Of a DNA stretch of 64,000 nt, positions 17,584-26,091 are shown piece after piece. The position numbers and the translations under genes were made by a program. This stretch comes from Methylobacterium sp. 77 (GTDB taxonomy: Bacteria; Pseudomonadota; Alphaproteobacteria; Rhizobiales; Beijerinckiaceae), in NCBI RefSeq assembly GCF_000372825.1, contig NZ_KB910516.1, positions 3,391,825-3,455,824 of the forward strand, in the 5' to 3' direction. Under the pieces are notes generated by a model. The model had not been told where the DNA came from and searched no databases. It worked only from the letters and a program-made list of their open reading frames with translations. Position 1 is the stretch's first letter; each line of letters starts with the position of its first letter.

Positions 17584-17815
17584 TAGGCTGCATGTTCGGA
17601 AGGCCCCATTTTCATTTTTTTGCCGCGGTGAAGGGTAAGGGCGTGAACGATCTACTAGACGCGAACATATGACGAGCGACAAATTTGTCCGGGACAAGAT
17701 CAACCACTTCATTGCTTTTCAGGAACTCGAGCACTTCGCTGGAACTCGGCTCTCAAAGACCGAACTCTCCAGGTAGGAAGAAGCTGCACAAACCTAAGGG
17801 CACGGACTATAGGAC
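17584..17815 (+). repeat. Diverged direct repeat, first copy
   Basis: Resembles 19406-19630, beginning TAGGCTGCATGTT, with a shared ATTTTCATTTT tract and the same gene start. The two copies flank the secreted-protein/lipoprotein pair and point to an old duplication. Confidence 0.7.
17669..17776 (+). pseudogene. Truncated paralogue of the 19488 gene
   Basis: 35 codons (MTSDKFVRDKINHFIAFQEL...) match the first part of the gene at 19488, then a TAG stop at 17774 cuts the frame. Similarity to the paralogue's DNA continues past the stop (EEAAQ region), so this is a decayed duplicate rather than a short gene. Confidence 0.75.
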
Positions 17816-17994
17816 CTCTCGCAGCATCAATTGAACGGAAGCAAACAGCTAAGCGTATCCTACTGATAGATAACTGCCGGCGCCTGCGGTGCATAAATAC
17901 ATCACTCCTAGCAATTTTGAAGCGGCCGGACTCAAAAGGTTCCAATTCGCGTAAATCATTGGTCTGGTTACATTGCATCAAAGGGATAACATAA

Positions 17995-18249
17995 ATGGTT
18001 CGCTCAACACTCTACACTTCACTCATAGCTGCCGCCCTCGGCTGTCTATCGTCATTTTCAGTCAAATCCGAGCCTGTGGCGATCGCTGACGTTTGTAAAA
18101 TGTGCAGTTGCGATGATGGAAAAGTGAACTGTAACAATTTTTCATATAGTCTTGATACCAAAAATGTAGAATTTAGAGACACAATCGCGAAATCAGATAT
18201 ACCGGACACCGTGTTAAAGCTTGACGCTATTTCTAGATTGGCGAATTAA
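17995..18249 (+). CDS. Small secreted Cys-rich protein
   Basis: An 84-residue, AT-rich gene. A clear signal peptide (LYTSLIAAALGCLSSFSVKS, cleavage around residue 25) is followed by a short mature region with a C-x2-C-x-C cluster and one more Cys (VCKMCSCDDGKVNCNN), suggesting disulphides or metal binding. No known family. The lipoprotein gene begins five bases after its stop, so the two form an operon. Confidence 0.6.
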   Translation: MVRSTLYTSLIAAALGCLSSFSVKSEPVAIADVCKMCSCDDGKVNCNNFSYSLDTKNVEFRDTIAKSDIPDTVLKLDAISRLAN

Positions 18250-18253
18250 AGCA

Positions 18254-19162
18254 ATGTCTGCCAGTATATATCGAAACATTAAGATTCTGGCCGGGTTCTC
18301 AATCGCTCTGCTTACTGCTGGATGCGGAACAAGAGTTCCGCAGATGAATGAAGCGTGGGAGCCATCTGATATTAATGATGACCTGGCATACAGAATTAAA
18401 AAAAGCATCTATTGCGAGCTAATTCAGGCAACAAGAGTATTTAATAGTCAAGAGCGTGAGTTGTTTGGAAAGAAGCTGAGTCGTTTGCCCAAGGATTGGG
18501 GAGCTCAAATGACACTTACGTTAACTGTGGACGAGACAAGCTCAATAAATCCAAGTGGCTCCTATAATAGAAATATAAGCTCTGCGTTTGATCCTTTGGC
18601 TCCAAATAAAAGCGTGACACAAAGTTTGGTGTTGCCTTTTACGACTCAAGCTTCCACGCAGGCGGTGAGAACTGACAGCTTTTATTCATTCTATACCATT
18701 CAGGAATTAGTAAGAAACCGTTATATAGATACGACGTGCGGGGAATATGATCAAAAGACTAATACACTCAATCCATTAGATCGCTCTGGCTCGTCATATC
18801 TCTTGAGTGGTAATCTTGGGATCTATGCCTGGATGAAGGGCGCCTTATTGGCAAACAATACAATTCCTACATCAAAACTTCCGAGTTCCGCTAAGCCATT
18901 AGATGTATTGCAATATACCATTAAATTCGTTGTTGTGACTTCAGCTGGATTTAATCCAATGTGGAAATTGGCGCCGGTCTCCACAGGCATTGGCGGATCT
19001 CCACTTGTAAGCGGTAATCGGACTCGTTCGCATCAGCTTCTTCTAACCTTAGGCCCAACATCAGAAGCGGCTGGCAGAAATGGACCTGCACCTCCGTCTA
19101 TTTCTCTGCACAACTACGGGCAGCTTGAGCTTGCATTTACCAATGCGCTCCAACAAAAATAG
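18254..19162 (+). CDS. Putative lipoprotein, AT-rich
   Basis: A 302-residue exported protein. The lipobox LLTAGC follows a hydrophobic leader (about residues 9-23), so it is probably lipidated at the Cys of TAGCGT. The mature part is soluble with several beta-like segments (AQMTLTLTVDETSSI, LQYTIKFVVVTSAGF, SHQLLLTLGP) and a repeated Ser/Asn-rich composition; I do not recognise the family. ATG 18254 is chosen because it immediately precedes the leader; the frame is open 11 codons earlier. It is coupled to the Cys-rich secreted gene upstream. Confidence 0.7.
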   Translation: MSASIYRNIKILAGFSIALLTAGCGTRVPQMNEAWEPSDINDDLAYRIKKSIYCELIQATRVFNSQERELFGKKLSRLPKDWGAQMTLTLTVDETSSINPSGSYNRNISSAFDPLAPNKSVTQSLVLPFTTQASTQAVRTDSFYSFYTIQELVRNRYIDTTCGEYDQKTNTLNPLDRSGSSYLLSGNLGIYAWMKGALLANNTIPTSKLPSSAKPLDVLQYTIKFVVVTSAGFNPMWKLAPVSTGIGGSPLVSGNRTRSHQLLLTLGPTSEAAGRNGPAPPSISLHNYGQLELAFTNALQQK

Positions 19163-19405
19163 GAACAGAGAATTCTCAAGAAATCTTTCTATGATGTGAA
19201 TTTAAATTTCCTGACTTAGAAAATTTTACGTAAAAAGTTTCATACTTCCGCATCCTGGCGACGGATGCGTATCTACTTGTGACGGGGCTTACGATTCTAG
19301 ATCATTTTGCCCCCCCTTATCAGTGTAGGTCATCATCGACTCCGCCAATCGCCAGCATGGTGTATTGTCCGATGCCTACTCGACGCTAAAGCGCGACGGT
19401 CCGTT

Positions 19406-19630
19406 TAGGCTGCATGTTTGAATGCCGCCATTTTCATTTTGGCTGCGGTGAAGCTAAGGGCGTGATCGATCAATTGGATGCGAATCTATGACGAGCGACA
19501 AATTTATCCGGGACCAGGTCGGCCACCTCATTGCCTTTCAGGAGCTCGAGCATCTCACCGGGCAGCGGTTCTCCGAGACCGAGCTCGCCAAGATGGAAGA
19601 AGCGGCCCAAGCCCAGGGGCACACTCTGGA
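19406..19630 (+). repeat. Diverged direct repeat, second copy
   Basis: Partner of 17584-17815; shares the leader sequence and the start of the 19488 gene. This copy retains an intact reading frame. Confidence 0.7.
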
Positions 19631-19739
19631 GGAGGCGCTTGCCAAGTTTCTCCACGCCTTGCGCTGCATAAGCCAAGACGACCTTGATAAGGTCGCTGAG
19701 CATCTGGGGGCACCACCTCGGGAGAAGAGCTCGTTGTAG
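19488..19739 (+). CDS. Small helical hypothetical protein
   Basis: An 83-residue, mostly helical protein (RDQVGHLIAFQELEHLTGQR, KMEEAAQAQGHTLEEALAKF) with a C-terminal LHALRCISQDDLDKVAEHLG segment. No recognised family. A truncated paralogue lies at 17669. Codon use is GC-richer than the lipoprotein gene before it. Confidence 0.6.
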   Translation: MTSDKFIRDQVGHLIAFQELEHLTGQRFSETELAKMEEAAQAQGHTLEEALAKFLHALRCISQDDLDKVAEHLGAPPREKSSL

Positions 19740-19764
19740 GCCTTAAGGGCCGGCGGCCATCTCC

Positions 19765-19911
19765 TTAATCTTGGACCGTCTGCACCCAGTTATCGTTCTG
19801 CGCAGGCGCATGCAGCGCGTGGTGGATCTCACGGTGCAGCTTGGACAGTCGAATGCTCGACCCGTCGATCGTCCGGACCGCCGCTGAGCCGTCTCGTATG
19901 ACGAGGATCAA
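19765..19911 (-). CDS. Small hypothetical protein with TTG start
   Basis: A 48-residue frame starting at TTG 19911, eight bases after a strong GGAGG. The sequence (ILVIRDGSAAVRTIDGSSIR, LSKLHREIHHALHAPAQ) is well composed, beta then helix. A GGAGG this well placed before a non-ATG codon is the main support. Function unknown. Confidence 0.45.
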   Translation of the reverse strand: MILVIRDGSAAVRTIDGSSIRLSKLHREIHHALHAPAQNDNWVQTVQD

Positions 19912-20075
19912 GATAGGGGCCTCCTGCAGTCATGCACGTCATTAGGCCAATGCATTTCGACACTTCGTCACAGTCTCACCAGCGGCAACGACATGTCCGA
20001 GCCGCCATTGCGCCTAGCAGGTCATCGCCGCCGCCACAAACCAACGTCGACGATCTGTGACGGCATCGAAAGCTA

Positions 20076-21221
20076 TCATGCCTCTTTGCGAATCCGATCG
20101 AACAGCGCCTGCCAAATCGCAAACAGCTTTTCTCGCTTCACATCCGACGACAACATAGCCAGCGGAACATGAGGCTCGCCGTCGATCTTACGATCTTGAT
20201 ATCGTTCCCCAAAGCCTTGTTCTAGCTGATGTAAAACCTCACGCCTTGCTTCATCAGTTTCGAAAGCCGGTATCTTTTTGATATAGTTCAGCGATGTCAG
20301 AACCTTTCCATCGAGCTTCAAGCCTATAGGCCAACAGAATTTGTTTCCATAGAATAGCTTCGCCCGCAGGCTAGGCTTCAGTGCTGCAGTAACTACGACT
20401 TCGCAGCCCACTGCGATCCACCAGTCATAGACCGCTCGCGCTATTGCAGCTTCGCTTACACTCCGCTCTAGAGTAAAACGATCGAACCAATCATCAATTG
20501 TTAATTGGGGACTAATCGCATTGGTTATGCTGCTAGTCCCCTTTCGCCGCTCTGCCTCAGCGGTGCGTCCGATCAGCCGCGGCACCAAAGTGCGCAGTCC
20601 CTGTCCAGCGTAGTGCTTGATCTCAAGAGCTATCACCTCGGCTGGGCTCATCTGAGCATTAAGGAACTCGACGATCCGTCTTAATTCTGGGTAGATGACA
20701 TCGGCTACGAACACCATGCGAATGCGCCCTGCCCGCAAGTTCCCGTCAACGGAGCGCCAGAACTCTTCCAGATCAGCGTCTGGGTTATCGAGATGCTCGC
20801 GTAGTGCCTCGTCTGAGTCCCTTTCTCCTACAGCACAAGTGCGCTCGAACTGCTGCCTTATAGCTTCTACAGGCCAATATACGACACCGTTCGCCGCGTA
20901 GTCTAGCATCTGGGCCACAACCTCGCGACGCCCGCGTGTGTCGCTGGCCCGCTTGACCTCAACCAGAGTCGGCACACCGTCCTGATCGACGAAGAGATGA
21001 TCGAGCGACCAGCGCCCCGATCCACCTTCCTCACCCGGGACGGATTGTTCACGCGCGATCAACAGCCAGCGACGCGGATTGATAGGATCGACGGCATCAC
21101 CAGCAATTATGCTCGGGTGGGTCGCGAGCAACTCTTGGAGAAGATCCTCACTCTCGAAGGCGCTGGAGCGCATCTCCACCAGGGAGTTATCGTCTCGAAC
21201 GATGTAGATTCCGTCGGTCAT
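20076..21221 (-). CDS. NucS/DUF91-like PD-(D/E)xK nuclease
   Basis: A 381-residue protein. About residues 70-115 contain LDHLFVDQDGVPTLVEVKRA, a PD-(D/E)xK nuclease core (Asp, Glu and Lys of EVK) of the type found in DUF91/NucS-like endonuclease families, followed by a helix with REVVAQMLDYAANG typical of this group. The C-terminal 200 residues (DDWFDRFTLERS..., a Trp-rich region) form a second, unassigned domain. ATG 21221 has GAAGG in front; a TTG at 21233 is an alternative. Such stand-alone nucleases are often found in defence islands, consistent with its place here; its target is unknown. Confidence 0.75.
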   Translation of the reverse strand: MTDGIYIVRDDNSLVEMRSSAFESEDLLQELLATHPSIIAGDAVDPINPRRWLLIAREQSVPGEEGGSGRWSLDHLFVDQDGVPTLVEVKRASDTRGRREVVAQMLDYAANGVVYWPVEAIRQQFERTCAVGERDSDEALREHLDNPDADLEEFWRSVDGNLRAGRIRMVFVADVIYPELRRIVEFLNAQMSPAEVIALEIKHYAGQGLRTLVPRLIGRTAEAERRKGTSSITNAISPQLTIDDWFDRFTLERSVSEAAIARAVYDWWIAVGCEVVVTAALKPSLRAKLFYGNKFCWPIGLKLDGKVLTSLNYIKKIPAFETDEARREVLHQLEQGFGERYQDRKIDGEPHVPLAMLSSDVKREKLFAIWQALFDRIRKEA

Positions 21222-21592
21222 CGCCGCCTTCAATATTTTTTATGGTTACGTCGTATGCCATCCGGCGAGCCGTGATGCATCAGGCTTCACTATGTGTGTC
21301 CGCTATCGCACCGTGGCCTCAGACAAACGAAGTCCCATGCAGAAGCACGCCCGTTCAGGGCCTTATGTAATGGTGCGGCGAGGATTCCTGTCATACCCTT
21401 GGATTTTGACATGATCGAGCGACTTACACATCTCAGCTTCCCTGCCAATGTGCACTCTATTCATTCTCTGCGGCGCTCGCTCTAACTTTCGCCATGCCAC
21501 AAACAATGCGTATCTGCTTGAGCTAAAGCCTGCTCTCGACCCTTCCAGATATTCATCCTCGGATGTCGTCATCGGACACCAGAAGTGTCTTA
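21222..21592. other. Intergenic before the IS5-type element
   Basis: About 370 bases with no convincing gene. It contains the upstream region of the minus-strand nuclease gene and ends at the TTA target site (21590-21592) of the IS5-type element. Confidence 0.35.
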
Positions 21593-22508
21593 GAGCCCGT
21601 CCGATAACATCCGGCGGGGGTTGAGTGGCCGGGATGGCGGTGATTCCAGAAGGGTGCTGAAGCCTGATCTGGAAGTGCCATGTGGACCCCGACCACTCGC
21701 CGGCAGCATAGCCGTGCGGGCCTGCGCTACGAAACCGACCTGACCGATGCGGAATGGGCCGTGATCGCGCCGCTGATGCCGGAGCCGGCCTTGTGCGATC
21801 GGCCCGCCATCTGGACGATGCGCGAGATCTGGAACGCGATCTTCTACGTGCTGCGCGGCGGCATCGCGTGGCGGCTGATCCCGAAGGACCTGCCACCGCG
21901 CAGCATGACGTTCGGCTACTTCGTGCGCTGGCGCGAGGACGGGCTGTTTGGCCGGATCAACCACACGCTGGTCATGGCCGACCGCGAGCGGGTCGGTCGA
22001 AGCGCTTCACCCACGGCCGCGGTGCTCGATAGCCAGAGCGTGAAGACGACCGAGAGTGGCGGCCCGCGCGGCTACGATGCCGGCAAGAAAATCAAGGGCC
22101 GCAAGCGGCAGGCCCTGGTCGACACGGACGGGCGTGCTCTCGTCCTCGACCCGCAGTCCGCCGACGTGCAGGATCGCGATGGGGCCGGACCGGTGCTGCG
22201 TCTGTCGAGGCGGACTTTCCCGTTCATCGCCAAAGCCTTCGCTGACGCAGGCTATGCCGGAGACAAGCCGGCGACCGCTACGATCATCACCGTTGAGATC
22301 GTTCGCAAACCCAAGGATCAGGTCGGCTTCGCCGTGCATCCGCGCCGCTGGGTCGTGGAACGCTTCTTCGGCTGGATCAGCCGCAATCGCCGCCTCTGGA
22401 AAGACCCGGAGGCGACCCTCGCCTCAGCCCAGGCCTTCCTCTACGCCGCCGCCATCATGATCCTCGTCCGAAGGCTGGGCCGAGCGGCATGACTTATCGG
22501 ACGGACTC
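21593..22508 (+). mobile_element. IS5-family element, intact
   Basis: 916 bp bounded by near-perfect inverted repeats (GAGYCCGTCCGATAA) with TTA on both sides (21590-21592 and 22509-22511). It carries one full transposase frame. A heavily decayed relative lies at 47971-48662. Confidence 0.88.
21680..22492 (+). CDS. IS5-family transposase
   Basis: A 270-residue protein. An N-terminal DUF4096-like DNA-binding region (LRYETDLTDAEWAVIAPLMP, IFYVLRGGIAWRLIPKDLPP) is followed by the DDE catalytic core: AVLDSQSVKTTE (Asp), FADAGYAGDK (Asp) and WVVERFFGWISRNRRL (Glu with the Y/F-x2-R-x-K-like block). It is encoded in one unbroken frame, so the element is probably active. Confidence 0.93.
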   Translation: MWTPTTRRQHSRAGLRYETDLTDAEWAVIAPLMPEPALCDRPAIWTMREIWNAIFYVLRGGIAWRLIPKDLPPRSMTFGYFVRWREDGLFGRINHTLVMADRERVGRSASPTAAVLDSQSVKTTESGGPRGYDAGKKIKGRKRQALVDTDGRALVLDPQSADVQDRDGAGPVLRLSRRTFPFIAKAFADAGYAGDKPATATIITVEIVRKPKDQVGFAVHPRRWVVERFFGWISRNRRLWKDPEATLASAQAFLYAAAIMILVRRLGRAA

Positions 22509-22887
22509 TTAGATCGCCATGATCTTAAGATGCAAAAGAGATTGCAGCTCTGGTGCGGAAACCTACAGGCTTCATCGTCCCGCCATCCCAAGCCATGGTT
22601 TGAGATGTCGCGATGATACCGACAGTAAAATGGGCGTAAAATCAATCCGAAGGCAATGCGCCGATGCATTTTGATCAACTCTATTCTATATAAACTGCCA
22701 GTCAAGAACCTCCAAATTTCACTTATTGCGTTTTCCTCCATGATACCGGAATAGCGCTTGCCGGTGCTCGTTCCGTATCCTTTAGTGATCCGTCTAGAGC
22801 GTTTTCGGTTTGCGCTGAATCAATCGTGTGGGGTTCACGGAGAGGCGGCGGGCTGATTCACTGATCGCTCTGGAGGAGGAGCGACAG

Positions 22888-23268
22888 ATGGGACGACCCT
22901 ACAGCCAGGACCTGCGCGAGCGGGTGGTGGAAGCCGCTGCAACGACCTCCCGCCGGCAAGCGGCCGCGCGTTTTGGAGTCGGCATCGCGACCTCGATTCG
23001 CTGGATGGCCGCGCTCGCGACAACCGGGACGGTGGCCCCTCGTCCGCAAGGGCGGGCGCGCCGCTCGAAGCTCGATCCACATGAGGCGTTCCTGCGCGCC
23101 CTGATCGAGGAGAAGGGCGACATCACCCTGGAAGAGATGCGCGCCCGACTGCGGGACGAGTACGATCTCACGGTCGGGCTCGGCACCCTGTGGAGCTTCC
23201 TCGACGCACGCGATCTCACCTACAAAAAAAGACAGCCCACGCCACCGAGCAAGACCGCCCGGACGTGA
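22888..23268 (+). CDS. IS630 transposase OrfA (copy B)
   Basis: Same HTH protein as in copy A, with the ribosome-binding site GGAGGAG before ATG 22888. Translation probably shifts -1 at the A7 run 23224-23230 into orfB. Confidence 0.9.
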   Translation: MGRPYSQDLRERVVEAAATTSRRQAAARFGVGIATSIRWMAALATTGTVAPRPQGRARRSKLDPHEAFLRALIEEKGDITLEEMRARLRDEYDLTVGLGTLWSFLDARDLTYKKRQPTPPSKTART

Positions 23269-23831
23269 AGGCCGCGCGCGAGGCATGGTTCGAGTGCCAG
23301 CTCGATCTCGACCCCGCGCGCCTCGTGTTCCTCGACGAGACCTGGACCTCCACCAACATGGCCCGCCTGCGCGGACGGTCTCCCCGCGGCGAGCGGCTGC
23401 GTTCGCCCATCCCGCACGGCCATTGGAAGACCACGACCCTGGTGGCGGCCCTGCGCCTGTCCGGGACCGCCGCACCGTTCGTGCTCGATGGGCCGATCAA
23501 CCGTGACGCCTTCCAGGCTTACGTCGATCAGGTCTTGGTGCCTGAGCTCATCCCCGGCGACATCGTCGTCATGGACAACCTCGGCAGCCACAAAGGTCCG
23601 GCCGTGCGATCGGCCATCGAGGCGGCGGGCGCGCGGCTCTTGTTCCTCCCGCCTTACTCGCCCGACTTCAACCCCATCGAAATGGCGTTCTCGAAGTTGA
23701 AGGCGCTGCTGCGCAAAGCGGCCGAGCGAACCGTCGAGGGTTTGTGGTCGGCCATCGGACGCCTCGTCGACACCGTCACACCTGACGAGTGCGCCAACTT
23801 CTTCGCCGCCGCAGGATACGAACCAGATTAA
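23190..23831 (+). CDS. IS630 transposase OrfB, DDE domain (copy B)
   Basis: Same DDE half as in copy A with all three acidic residues. One substitution (LSGTAAP instead of LSGIAAP) separates it from copies A and C. Confidence 0.9.
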   Translation: MELPRRTRSHLQKKTAHATEQDRPDVKAAREAWFECQLDLDPARLVFLDETWTSTNMARLRGRSPRGERLRSPIPHGHWKTTTLVAALRLSGTAAPFVLDGPINRDAFQAYVDQVLVPELIPGDIVVMDNLGSHKGPAVRSAIEAAGARLLFLPPYSPDFNPIEMAFSKLKALLRKAAERTVEGLWSAIGRLVDTVTPDECANFFAAAGYEPD

Positions 23832-23868
23832 ACCGAAAATGCTCTAATGGACTGCAGGACGAAAAAAC

Positions 23869-24852
23869 ATGGCGTCAATCCGGAAGCTCCGCGGCCGCTG
23901 GCAAGCTGCAGTTCGACGCAAGGGTATGGCACCGCGGAGTAAGAGCTTTGACTCGAAATCGGACGCCGAGCGCTGGGCGCGTAGTCTCGAAGCTGAGCTT
24001 GATCGATCTGGGGCTCTGCCCGACATGCGTGTTGCCGAGAGCACGACTCTGCGGCAGGTCTTGGAACGCTACAAGGTGGAAATCTCGCCGACGAAACGCA
24101 GCGCCGTCACAGAGATTGCTCGGATCAATGCGATCCTGCGTCGCCCCATCTGCTTCCGGACGATGACGATCTTGTCGACATCAGATTTAGCAGCCTACCG
24201 CGACGAACGCCTCCTGACAGTAGCTCCCGCGACCATAATTCGAGAGCTGAACACGATCTCGCACGCGATCGACACAGCCAGACGCGAATGGAACATTCAT
24301 CTTGCGATCAACCCATGCAAGCTCGTTCGGCGGCCATCTCCTCCCCGCGGGCGAACACGGAGGCTCGAGGGAAACGAGGAGCAGATTCTTCTGGATGCCG
24401 CCGATGCCGGGCGCGTCCGTTATTTGCGCCCCATGATTGAACTCGCGATCGAGACCGGGATGCGGCGAGGCGAGTTGCTCGCGCTGCAATGGGAGCACAT
24501 CAATCTCGGGACGCGAGTGGCGCATCTGCCCATGTCGAAGAACGGGTTCAGCCGCGACGTGCCGCTCTCCACAAGAGCAATCGCGACCCTAAAAGGCCTT
24601 CAGACCGACGCACGCACGACCGTGTTTGAAACGGCGCCAAACACAGTGCGGCTAGCCTGGAGCCGACTCACACGCCGCGTTGGACTAAAAAATCTGCGTC
24701 TGCATGATCTCCGGCACGAGGCAGTGTCTCGTCTGTTCGAGCGCGGCTTCAACGTGGTTGAGGTCGCATCGATCTCCGGGCATCGGGAGTTGAAGATGTT
24801 GTCCCGATACACCCATCTGCGGGCCGCTGATTTAGCTGAGCGCATGCAGTAA
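23869..24852 (+). CDS. Tyrosine recombinase/integrase
   Basis: A 327-residue phage-type integrase with an N-terminal arm-binding domain (RGRWQAAVRRKGMAPRSKSF), a core-binding SAM-like helical domain (about 60-160) and a catalytic domain. The active residues are visible: R199 in TGMRRGELL, H279 and R282 in HDLRHEA, H305 in SGHRELKM and the nucleophile Y314 in SRYTHL. It should catalyse excision and integration between the flanking 99-bp tRNA repeats, but it lies mid-island, 11.8 kb from the left repeat and 13 kb from the right. IS630 copy B sits directly upstream and may have replaced its promoter. Confidence 0.92.
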   Translation: MASIRKLRGRWQAAVRRKGMAPRSKSFDSKSDAERWARSLEAELDRSGALPDMRVAESTTLRQVLERYKVEISPTKRSAVTEIARINAILRRPICFRTMTILSTSDLAAYRDERLLTVAPATIIRELNTISHAIDTARREWNIHLAINPCKLVRRPSPPRGRTRRLEGNEEQILLDAADAGRVRYLRPMIELAIETGMRRGELLALQWEHINLGTRVAHLPMSKNGFSRDVPLSTRAIATLKGLQTDARTTVFETAPNTVRLAWSRLTRRVGLKNLRLHDLRHEAVSRLFERGFNVVEVASISGHRELKMLSRYTHLRAADLAERMQ

Positions 24853-25413
24853 ACGGATGGGACGATGCGTTTCAGGTTTTACCGGGCATGACCAGGGCTT
24901 CGCCGATTTGGACTCAGAGGCCCCGCCAGCGCCGGCGGTGAAAATATGCGACAGGACTGCATCAAGCTCAATCTTGGCTGCAGGCGGTGCCCCCAGGCCC
25001 GGTTAAGGTAGTGCCGGCGGCTTACAGCGACCGTCGGCGAGGATCTGAATCACCACTTGCGTTAGAAGGAACCCAGCGCGCAACGTTTTCACCGGATGGC
25101 ATACCACCCTGAAGTTCTGATTCCGGTGAAAATCTATACGTTGGCGGAACGGCGAGCGCAGCGAGCCAGACGCCCCGAGCGCAGCGAGGATGTGAGCCGG
25201 AGGCGAACAACGGGAGCCGCGGCTCTACCTTTAGGGTGACGCGGCGGTGTCACGCTCCTGGCGGAGGTTTAGATAGTTATGTAAATTATAGTAATATATC
25301 TATATATACTATGGGGAATTAAGAGTGACATTTTACGTCACCCTCTCACCCCCGTCCGAGCTGTTCGGACCCTACTCCTTGCCTGCGGGACCAGGACCGG
25401 TTCTGTTTCAGCC
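24853..25413. other. Non-coding region with AT-rich tract and repeated palindromes
   Basis: 560 bases without a gene. Two GTGAC/GTCAC palindromes (25236-25253 with an 8-base centre, 25325-25341 with a 7-base centre) flank a very AT-rich tract (about 25262-25320). A third hairpin GTCCGA/TCGGAC lies at 25354-25370. A CGAGCGCAGCGAG-type motif occurs twice near 25150-25190. This could be a replication or transfer origin or an operator region; the downstream gene offers no support for either. Confidence 0.45.
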
Positions 25414-26091
25414 CTACGATGAGGACGCCATATCAGGGGCAGCTGCCCAGGGCCCAACAGTATCCAGCACAACGAGGCGGTCATAGCGTCGACGAGCGGC
25501 GCCTACTGTGATTGCCGTTTTTGTGGCCCGGGTCAATAAATTCGCGAACTCTCGATGAGATGGATTCCGCCCATAGCCGGCTCGAAAATACAGAAGCATG
25601 ACCCGCTCCTGCATGATCTGGTCGACGTGCGGTCTCCACTGCCTTTGCTGCGGCCCATCCTCAACAACCCACGCGCGGAGAGCGTTCTTCTCTCGAGCCA
25701 AAACGTCGACGGTGGGCTTCACATAGATTTTTGCGATCTCGGGGGGCTTGAGTGATGAGCGCCGCCGCTGCTGGCGTGCTTTAGCTTGTTCGCGCTTTCT
25801 CGCCTCTTTCGCGGGTTTAGAGGCAGCTATTCTTAAATCATTGATCTCGGCGTTTCGAATTCTCGCGAACTCAGCCTTCCTGGCTCGATCTCGGTTGAAT
25901 ATTTCACTGTAGTTCATTCGTATTTTTGGCGAAGCAGAAAGCATGTCCTTCGTATCCAGATCGGCGACGACCTCTTCTATCAGTCGGATTCCTTCTAGGG
26001 ATTCGAGAAAATTGCTGTCGATCTTAGACCTGCTAGTCCCATGCCCAACGCCTTTGGCGGCATCCTCATGCAGCTCTTTCTCGTTAAACAT
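25414..26091 (-). CDS. Hypothetical protein with basic coiled region
   Basis: A 225-residue soluble protein. The middle (about residues 75-115) is strongly basic and helical (RARKAEFARIRNAEINDLRI, KEARKREQAKARQQRRR), suggesting nucleic-acid contact. The C-terminal part (HVDQIMQERVMLLYFRAGYG, HREFANLLTRATKTAITVGA) looks like a helix-turn-helix replication- or resolvase-style domain but has no clear family motif. ATG 26091 is preferred; TTG 26100 is possible. It may relate to the palindromic region just below its 3' end. Confidence 0.55.
   Translation of the reverse strand: MFNEKELHEDAAKGVGHGTSRSKIDSNFLESLEGIRLIEEVVADLDTKDMLSASPKIRMNYSEIFNRDRARKAEFARIRNAEINDLRIAASKPAKEARKREQAKARQQRRRSSLKPPEIAKIYVKPTVDVLAREKNALRAWVVEDGPQQRQWRPHVDQIMQERVMLLYFRAGYGRNPSHREFANLLTRATKTAITVGAARRRYDRLVVLDTVGPWAAAPDMASSS

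Larger units (their letters stand above)
22797..23844 (+). mobile_element. IS630-family element, copy B (inverted relative to A and C)
   Basis: 1048 bp with the same ends as copy A, flanked by TA (22795-22796 and 23845-23846). Its transposase frames run on the plus strand. It ends 25 bases before the integrase start codon. Confidence 0.95.

Noticed and set aside
25120..25210. Repeated CGAGCGCAGCGAG motif considered as a CRISPR-like array
   Set aside because: Only two short copies without regular spacers; no cas genes in the window.
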